Below, piece by piece: positions 32,301 to 36,975 of a DNA stretch of 36,975 bases. This stretch comes from an uncultured Lachnospiraceae bacterium (GTDB lineage Bacteria; Bacillota; Clostridia; Lachnospirales; Lachnospiraceae): the NCBI GenBank assembly GCA_910588845.1, contig CAJURU010000029.1, forward strand, positions 1 to 36,975, in the 5' to 3' direction. Position 1 is the first letter of the stretch; each line of letters begins with the position of its first letter. A program made the position numbers and the translations under genes. The notes below the pieces were generated by a model, which saw only the letters and a program-made list of their open reading frames with translations, was not told where the DNA came from and made no database searches.

Positions 32301-32750
32301 ATGTCAGAAAATCAACTGTATTTGCGGAATATGCAGGAACAGGACATTCCTGCTGTGGCGTCCATAGAGCGGGCAGTGTTTTCACGTCCGTGGACGGAGC
32401 AGGCATTTTGTGAGGCGATGCAGCAGGACACATTATTTATAGTGGTCCTGAAAGAGAATACGATTGTGGGCTACTGTGGAATGTACTGCTCATTTGAGGA
32501 GGGCGAGATTACGAACGTTGCAGTGGCGCCAAAAGAGCAGGGACGTGGTATCGGCGGAGAGATGATGGAATTCCTTTTGAGGCAGGCAAAGCAAAGGGGT
32601 ATCACACGGGTAGTTTTGGAGGTACGCATCAGCAATGATCATGCCATACGTCTTTATGAGAACCTGGGGTTTCGTAATTGTGGAATTCGTAAGAATTTCT
32701 ATGACTTGCCTAGGGAGGATGGGATGGTAATGGTATTTGATAACGAGTGA
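32301..32750 (+). CDS. rimI: Ribosomal protein S18 alanine N-acetyltransferase RimI
   Basis: 149-residue GNAT protein. The acetyl-CoA-binding loop is VAVAPKEQGRGIGGEMM and the C-terminal motif VLEVRISNDHAIRLYENLGF. Position after tsaB is the standard rimI position. Start behind AGGGGA. Confidence 0.9.
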   Translation: MSENQLYLRNMQEQDIPAVASIERAVFSRPWTEQAFCEAMQQDTLFIVVLKENTIVGYCGMYCSFEEGEITNVAVAPKEQGRGIGGEMMEFLLRQAKQRGITRVVLEVRISNDHAIRLYENLGFRNCGIRKNFYDLPREDGMVMVFDNE

Positions 32751-32820
32751 TAACAGAACAGAACGGCTGCGGGCTTGAGGAGCGGCAGTCTAAAACCGCA
32801 GGGATGGTTATAATTCCCAC

Positions 32821-32849
32821 TTAAAATCAGGCGGCCTGACAGGTATAAT
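32821..32849 (+). promoter_or_regulatory. Promoter with operator-like dyad before small zinc protein gene
   Basis: TTAAAA, 17-base spacer, perfect TATAAT. The spacer region contains the 13-base dyad TCAGGCGGCCTGA, which could bind a repressor. Confidence 0.5.
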
Positions 32850-32892
32850 ATCCATAAAAGCAATGGCCGTTGCCACAAGGGAGGATAACCGT

Positions 32893-33117
32893 ATGAAAAC
32901 AGAAGAAAAGATTGTATGCAATGTCTGTGGAAAAGTAATAGCAGAAAGAGGCGCCATTCCGACTGCGGATTATCTGCACGTGGAAAAGGAGTGGGGCTAT
33001 TTTTCCAGGAAAGACGGGCAGAAACAGGAATTTGACCTTTGCGAGTCGTGTTACGACGCTTGGATTAAGACTATGCAGGTTCCGGTGACGACCCGGGAGG
33101 TTACAGAATTGGTTTGA
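32893..33117 (+). CDS. Small zinc-ribbon-like protein, 74 aa
   Basis: Two Cys pairs, CNVCGK near the N-terminus and CESC near residue 54, with a central LHVEKEWGYFSRKDGQ. Probably one structural zinc site. GGAGG lies 8 bases upstream of the start; the longer frame lacks support. It lies between rimI and rnz. Function unknown. Confidence 0.75.
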   Translation: MKTEEKIVCNVCGKVIAERGAIPTADYLHVEKEWGYFSRKDGQKQEFDLCESCYDAWIKTMQVPVTTREVTELV

Positions 33118-33128
33118 AAGGATGATTT

Positions 33129-34034
33129 ATGTTAGATGTATGTTTATTAGGAACTGCGGGTATGATGCCGCTTCCTTACCGTTGGCTTACATCTCTGATG
33201 ACCCGGTATAACGGCAGCAGCCTTTTGGTTGACTGCGGGGAAGGAACACAGATTGCCATCAGGGAAAAGGGCTGGAGCACGAAACCAATTGACATCATAT
33301 GTTTTACGCATTACCATGCGGATCATATCAGCGGCCTTCCGGGGCTGCTGCTTACTATGGGGAATGCAGAGCGCACGGAGCCTGTGACCATGATAGGTCC
33401 CAAAGGTTTGGAACGTGTAGTGAGCGCGCTCAGAACCATTGCTCCGGAGCTGCCGTTTGAAATTCGCTTTGTGGAATTGACGCAGCCTGTCGAGCATCTT
33501 CAAGAGAAAGGTTACCATATCACGGCATTTAAAGTAAACCATAATGTGGTCTGTTACGGTTATACGATTGAAATCCCCAGGATTGGACAGTTTCAGGTGG
33601 CGCAGGCGCAGGCATTGGGAATTCCCAAGGAATGCTGGAGCAGGTTACAGAAAGGCGAAAAGATTGAACTGGATGGAAAGACATATACGCCGGGGATGGT
33701 GTTGGGCCCACCGAGAAAAGGTATTAAGTTAGCTTATTGTACGGACACAAGGCCGGTGCCGGCTATTACGGAAAATGCGAAAAATGCCGATTTACTCATT
33801 ATAGAGGGAATGTATGCGGAAAAAGAAAAGGCAGCTAAAGCCAAGCAGTATAAGCATATGACATTCTATGAAGCAGCGAAGATTGCCAGTGATGCGAAGG
33901 CAGCTGACATGTGGCTGACACATTTCAGCCCGTCTCTTGTCCATGCGGAGGACTACATGGATGAAGTGCGCAGAATCTATGCCCATGCGAAACTGGGAAA
34001 AGACGGCAAAACGACGGAGCTTGATTTTGAGTAA
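33129..34034 (+). CDS. rnz: Ribonuclease Z
   Basis: 301-residue metallo-beta-lactamase-fold protein with H61-x-H63-x-D65-H66 (HYHADHISGL), HNVVCYGY, YCTDTRP and THFSPSL metal sites; VDCGEGTQIAIREKGW is the tRNase Z-type opening. It trims tRNA 3' ends, mainly those without encoded CCA. Start at 33129 behind AAAGGATG. Length fits bacterial RNase Z. Confidence 0.9.
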   Translation: MLDVCLLGTAGMMPLPYRWLTSLMTRYNGSSLLVDCGEGTQIAIREKGWSTKPIDIICFTHYHADHISGLPGLLLTMGNAERTEPVTMIGPKGLERVVSALRTIAPELPFEIRFVELTQPVEHLQEKGYHITAFKVNHNVVCYGYTIEIPRIGQFQVAQAQALGIPKECWSRLQKGEKIELDGKTYTPGMVLGPPRKGIKLAYCTDTRPVPAITENAKNADLLIIEGMYAEKEKAAKAKQYKHMTFYEAAKIASDAKAADMWLTHFSPSLVHAEDYMDEVRRIYAHAKLGKDGKTTELDFE

Positions 34035-34046
34035 GGAGGGATTTCT

Positions 34047-34595
34047 ATGAAAAAAAATGGCTTAAAATCAATTTTAATTGTGGTATTCTGTGCTTGCCTA
34101 TGCGTGGGGTATTTCTTTTATCTTACGCACAAAACAGGCGGCCAGGAAGCCGCCAACAATGAGGCAGAAATGATAATTTCTAAAGATTTGGAAAATTCCT
34201 ATCCTAAGACAGCGCGTGAGGTAGTTAAATTTTATAACAGGATTTTGAAATGTTATTATAGCCGTGGATATACGGAGGAGCAGCTTGCGCAGATTGCGGA
34301 GCAGGCCAGGACTTTGATGGATGAGGAATTAAAAGCCAAAAACCCGCAGGATTCCTATTTGCTGGCGGTAAAAGAGGATATTTCCAGTTTTGCGAAAGAC
34401 GGCAAGGAAATGTACAATACCAGCGTGGAGTCGAGTAATGAGATGGAGTTTAAGAAGGTGAAAGGCAGAGAGTGCGCCTATGCTGATGTGGATTACTATA
34501 TCAAGAGCAAAAAAGGCAGCCAGCGTTCCAGCCAGACCTTTATCCTGCGCAGGGATGCGGATAATAAGTGGCGTATTTTAGGTTTTTATCAGTAG
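34047..34595 (+). CDS. Membrane-anchored protein, DUF6715-like, 182 aa
   Basis: One N-terminal membrane segment (SILIVVFCACLCVGYFFYL, about 8-27), then an extracytoplasmic helical domain (AREVVKFYNRILKCYYSRGYTEEQLA) and a strand-rich end. The segment contains Cys residues but not a clear lipobox. AAGGAGGG lies upstream. I believe this matches a Lachnospiraceae family often found next to tsaD; the name is from memory. Function unknown. Confidence 0.65.
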   Translation: MKKNGLKSILIVVFCACLCVGYFFYLTHKTGGQEAANNEAEMIISKDLENSYPKTAREVVKFYNRILKCYYSRGYTEEQLAQIAEQARTLMDEELKAKNPQDSYLLAVKEDISSFAKDGKEMYNTSVESSNEMEFKKVKGRECAYADVDYYIKSKKGSQRSSQTFILRRDADNKWRILGFYQ

Positions 34596-34651
34596 TAAGA
34601 TGCTGATTTAAGCCGTATGATAGAACTGAGTTGGAGGAAAGGAACAAAAAG

Positions 34652-35683
34652 ATGGATAGCAGCCAAAGAGACGTGACAATTTTGGCAATTGAAAGCTCCT
34701 GTGATGAAACGGCGGCAGCCGTAGTGCGAAACGGAAGGGAAGTCCTTTCCAATGTGATTTCTTCCCAGATTGCGCTTCATACACTTTATGGAGGCGTCGT
34801 GCCGGAAATTGCCTCCAGGAAGCATATAGAAAAAATCAATCAAGTAATTGAGGAGGCTTTGGCAAATGCGCAGACGTCCCTGTCAGAGATGGATGCAATA
34901 GCGGTGACTTATGGGCCGGGGCTCGTGGGGGCGCTTCTGGTAGGCGTGGCTGAGGCAAAAGCAATTGCCTACGCTGCCGGCAAGCCGTTGTTGGGCGTGC
35001 ACCACATTGAGGGGCATATCAATGCCAATTATATTGAAAACGGGGAATTAGAGCCGCCTTTTTTGTGCCTTGTAGTGTCTGGAGGGCATACGCATCTCGT
35101 TAAGGTTACTGATTATGGGAAATATGAGATTCTTGGAAGAACCAGGGATGATGCGGCGGGAGAGGCTTTTGATAAGGTAGCGCGCGCGATTGGGCTGGGA
35201 TATCCGGGCGGGCCCAAAATAGAACAGGTTTCCAAGGAGGGCAACGCCCAGGCTATAGCATTTCCCAGGGCAAAAGTGGCAGAGAATCCTTATGATTTCA
35301 GTTTCAGCGGCGTGAAGTCAGCCGTATTAAACTATATAAATGGCTGCAATATGAAGAATATCCCGATTGTGCAGGCAGATATTGCGGCGTCTTTTCAAAA
35401 AGCAGTGACAGATGTTTTAGTAGAACATGCTATGATGGCAGTGGAGGAATTTCAGGTACGTAAATTTGCAATTGCCGGCGGCGTTGCCGCGAATGCTACG
35501 CTGCGCAACGGTATGCGCGAGGCATGTGAGCAGAGAAATGTGCAATTTTACCATCCCTCGCCTGTTTTTTGCACGGATAACGCGGCGATGATTGGCACGG
35601 CGGCTTATTATGAGTATCTTGCTGGCAGGCGCGATGGCTGGGACTTGAATGCCGTACCCAATTTAAAGTTAGGAGAGCGTTGA
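34652..35683 (+). CDS. tsaD: tRNA threonylcarbamoyltransferase TsaD
   Basis: 343 residues with the N-terminal LAIESSCDETAAAVV, the metal-binding HHIEGHINANY (H118, H122), LVVSGGHTHLV and CTDNAAMIG. It transfers the threonylcarbamoyl group to A37 together with TsaB and TsaE, encoded 3 kb upstream. Start at 34652, behind GGAAAGGAAC; an in-frame TTG further up overlaps that site. Confidence 0.95.
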   Translation: MDSSQRDVTILAIESSCDETAAAVVRNGREVLSNVISSQIALHTLYGGVVPEIASRKHIEKINQVIEEALANAQTSLSEMDAIAVTYGPGLVGALLVGVAEAKAIAYAAGKPLLGVHHIEGHINANYIENGELEPPFLCLVVSGGHTHLVKVTDYGKYEILGRTRDDAAGEAFDKVARAIGLGYPGGPKIEQVSKEGNAQAIAFPRAKVAENPYDFSFSGVKSAVLNYINGCNMKNIPIVQADIAASFQKAVTDVLVEHAMMAVEEFQVRKFAIAGGVAANATLRNGMREACEQRNVQFYHPSPVFCTDNAAMIGTAAYYEYLAGRRDGWDLNAVPNLKLGER

Positions 35684-35684
35684 T

Positions 35685-36398
35685 ATGCCGGAAAAATATG
35701 CAGCAGTCGTGCTCTCAGCGGGCAAGGGAACACGCATGAACTCAGATGTGCCCAAACAATATCTAATGCTTGAAGGTATGCCTGTACTCTGCTATTCCCT
35801 GCAATCATTTCAGCAGAGCATGATAGAACAAATCGTTCTCGTCTGTAGTGAAGAGAACTTAGAGTACTGTCGCAAGGAAATCGTAGAGAAATACGGTTAC
35901 ACCAAAGTCAGGGCAATTGTAGCAGGCGGAAGGGAGCGTTATCATTCCGTTTACTGCGGCTTGGAGGAATTGGCAAAACTTACAGAATTGCCGGATTATG
36001 TAATGATCCATGACGGGGCCCGTCCCTTTGTGGACCAGGCAATGATTGAACGCTGCGCAAAAGCAGTAGAACAGTATCAGGCTTGTGTGGCGGGGATGCC
36101 GGTAAAAGATACCATTAAAATTGCAGATAAATATGGTTTTGCAGTAGAAACGCCTGAACGCAAGCTTGTCTGGCAGATACAGACGCCGCAAGTGTTCGCG
36201 TTCTCGCTGATTTATCAGGCGTATCGGGAGCTGTTAGAAATGGAAGCAGGCGGAATGAATATTTCTGTGACGGATGATGCGATGGTGGTCGAAACTGTAA
36301 TGAAAAGACAAGTGCGTCTGGTGGAAGGCTCTTACAAAAATATTAAGATTACGACGCCGGAGGATTTGAAGATTGCAGGTGTGTTGACACAAAAGTAA
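35685..36398 (+). CDS. ispD: 2-C-methyl-D-erythritol 4-phosphate cytidylyltransferase
   Basis: 237 residues with the nucleotidyltransferase motif LSAGKGTRMNSDVPKQY, MIHDGARPFV, GMPVKDTIK and QTPQVFAF. Third step of the MEP isoprenoid pathway. It follows tsaD after one base, so the two are very likely one transcript. Confidence 0.95.
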   Translation: MPEKYAAVVLSAGKGTRMNSDVPKQYLMLEGMPVLCYSLQSFQQSMIEQIVLVCSEENLEYCRKEIVEKYGYTKVRAIVAGGRERYHSVYCGLEELAKLTELPDYVMIHDGARPFVDQAMIERCAKAVEQYQACVAGMPVKDTIKIADKYGFAVETPERKLVWQIQTPQVFAFSLIYQAYRELLEMEAGGMNISVTDDAMVVETVMKRQVRLVEGSYKNIKITTPEDLKIAGVLTQK

Positions 36399-36417
36399 AA
36401 AATATTCAAAAAACCTA

Positions 36418-36446
36418 TTGACATATCTGTAAAGTTTTGCTAGAAT
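36418..36446 (+). promoter_or_regulatory. Promoter of tRNA-Ser genes
   Basis: Perfect TTGACA, 17-base spacer, TAGAAT, 67 bases before the first tRNA. Confidence 0.8.
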
Positions 36447-36513
36447 GACAGATGCGTTGTTGAGGACAGGATAATCTGTCGCAGACAATTTAAAATTCAA
36501 AATTGATTGCTAA

Positions 36514-36599
36514 GGAGAGGTGTCCGAGTGGTTTAAGGAGCTGGTCTTGAAAACCAGTGATTCCGAAAGGGACCGTGGGTTCGAATCCCACCTTCTCCG
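36514..36599 (+). tRNA. tRNA-Ser (anticodon TGA)
   Basis: The acceptor GGAGAGG pairs with CTTCTCC plus discriminator G (the second-to-last G-T pair reads as wobble). The anticodon stem CTGGT/ACCAG encloses CTTGAAA. A long variable arm and GGTTCGAATCC complete the class-II cloverleaf. CCA is not encoded, which agrees with rnz being needed. Confidence 0.95.
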
Positions 36600-36658
36600 T
36601 TTTATCTTAAATCAAACAACCGCAATTTGCTTAATAGTGAATAACTATTCTGCCACAT

Positions 36659-36748
36659 GGAGAAGTACCCAAGCTGGCCGAAGGGACACCCCTGGAAAGG
36701 GTGCAGGTCGTTAATAGCGGCGCGAGGGTTCAAATCCCTCCTTCTCCG
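36659..36748 (+). tRNA. tRNA-Ser (anticodon GGA)
   Basis: Acceptor GGAGAAG with CTTCTCC and G. Anticodon arm CACCC, loop CTGGAAA, GGGTG. Long variable arm and GGTTCAAATCC. No encoded CCA. Shares the upstream promoter with the first tRNA-Ser gene. Confidence 0.95.
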
Positions 36749-36785
36749 TTTCTTGAATGTTTGTTGACACAAAAGAAAAAAGGTA

Positions 36786-36814
36786 TTGACATATGGAAAA
36801 TATTGTGTTAGAAT
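36786..36814 (+). promoter_or_regulatory. rRNA operon promoter P1 (inferred)
   Basis: Perfect TTGACA, 17-base spacer, TAGAAT. One of two closely spaced strong promoters at the window end. Confidence 0.75.
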
Positions 36815-36873
36815 GTTCAAGCTGGTTGCGATTGGTGAGTAAAAACTGAGAGCAACAAAAAATAAAAAAGTTG

Positions 36874-36902
36874 TTGACACGTGCAGAAAGATATGGTAAT
36901 AT
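36874..36902 (+). promoter_or_regulatory. rRNA operon promoter P2 (inferred)
   Basis: Perfect TTGACA, 17-base spacer, TAATAT. The tandem layout and the following leader (CCTTGACAACTGAACAG) are typical of Firmicute rRNA operons, so a 16S gene probably starts just after the window. Confidence 0.75.
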
Positions 36903-36975
36903 ATACAAGCTGTCACGGAAAACAGCACACCACCTTGACAACTGAACAGTGGAATGACCTTGAAAGATTCAAAAG

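Noticed and set aside
1..36975. CRISPR array, insertion-sequence transposase or integrase
   Set aside because: No short regularly spaced repeats and no transposase or recombinase-like protein among the translated frames.

Overview
The window looks like chromosome of a gut-type Firmicute of the family Lachnospiraceae (Clostridia). The reasons are AGGAGG-type ribosome binding sites, TTGACA/TATAAT promoters with 17-base spacers, an FMN-riboswitch rib operon led by ribU, the tsaE-tsaB-rimI ... rnz ... tsaD-ispD gene run, a large secreted GH43 protein ending in cell-surface repeats, and a BppU/TP901-type tail cluster. Species was not determined.

Bases 1-18.8 kb are a phage-tail-derived accessory region. 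From right to left on the minus strand lie a tail-tube-like protein, a small Cys-rich protein, a holin, a membrane/coiled-coil protein, a distal-tail-like protein and a BppU-type fibre with pyocin-knob and collar-like domains. A plus-strand phosphodiesterase gene with a structured leader follows. Then come several tape-measure protein (TMP) cassettes: one nearly full-length TMP (4.7 kb), two identical N-terminal halves and two middle fragments. Double zinc-ribbon genes sit beside the cassettes, and those with a visible upstream region each have their own promoter. No capsid, portal, terminase, integrase or lysin gene is visible.

The cassettes are organised by repeats. A 56-bp gap-free motif with an imperfect 28-bp dyad occurs four times in the same orientation (1879, 4743, 10628, 18732). 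It delimits the units, and the last copy lies at the phage/chromosome boundary. A 2,864-bp unit is tandemly repeated, and its identity stops inside the motif. A 140-bp non-coding block is identical in three places although the neighbouring coding sequence has diverged. The zinc-ribbon gene plus this block lies antisense between what look like the N-terminal and middle parts of one TMP. This cassette array is the best candidate here for an undescribed system: site-delimited TMP exchange or accretion, or an intervening element in TMP genes.

Bases 18.8-36.4 kb are ordinary chromosome on the plus strand: Dabb, MmcQ/YjbR and DUF362-ferredoxin genes; a 1,584-residue secreted GH43 protein; the riboflavin operon ribU-ribD-ribE-ribBA-ribH behind an FMN riboswitch with an unusual insert in P2; a YcxB-like gene; then tsaE, tsaB, rimI, a small zinc-binding protein, rnz, a membrane-anchored protein, tsaD and ispD. 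The window ends with two tRNA-Ser genes and tandem strong promoters with a leader that looks like the start of an rRNA operon, whose 16S gene would lie just outside.
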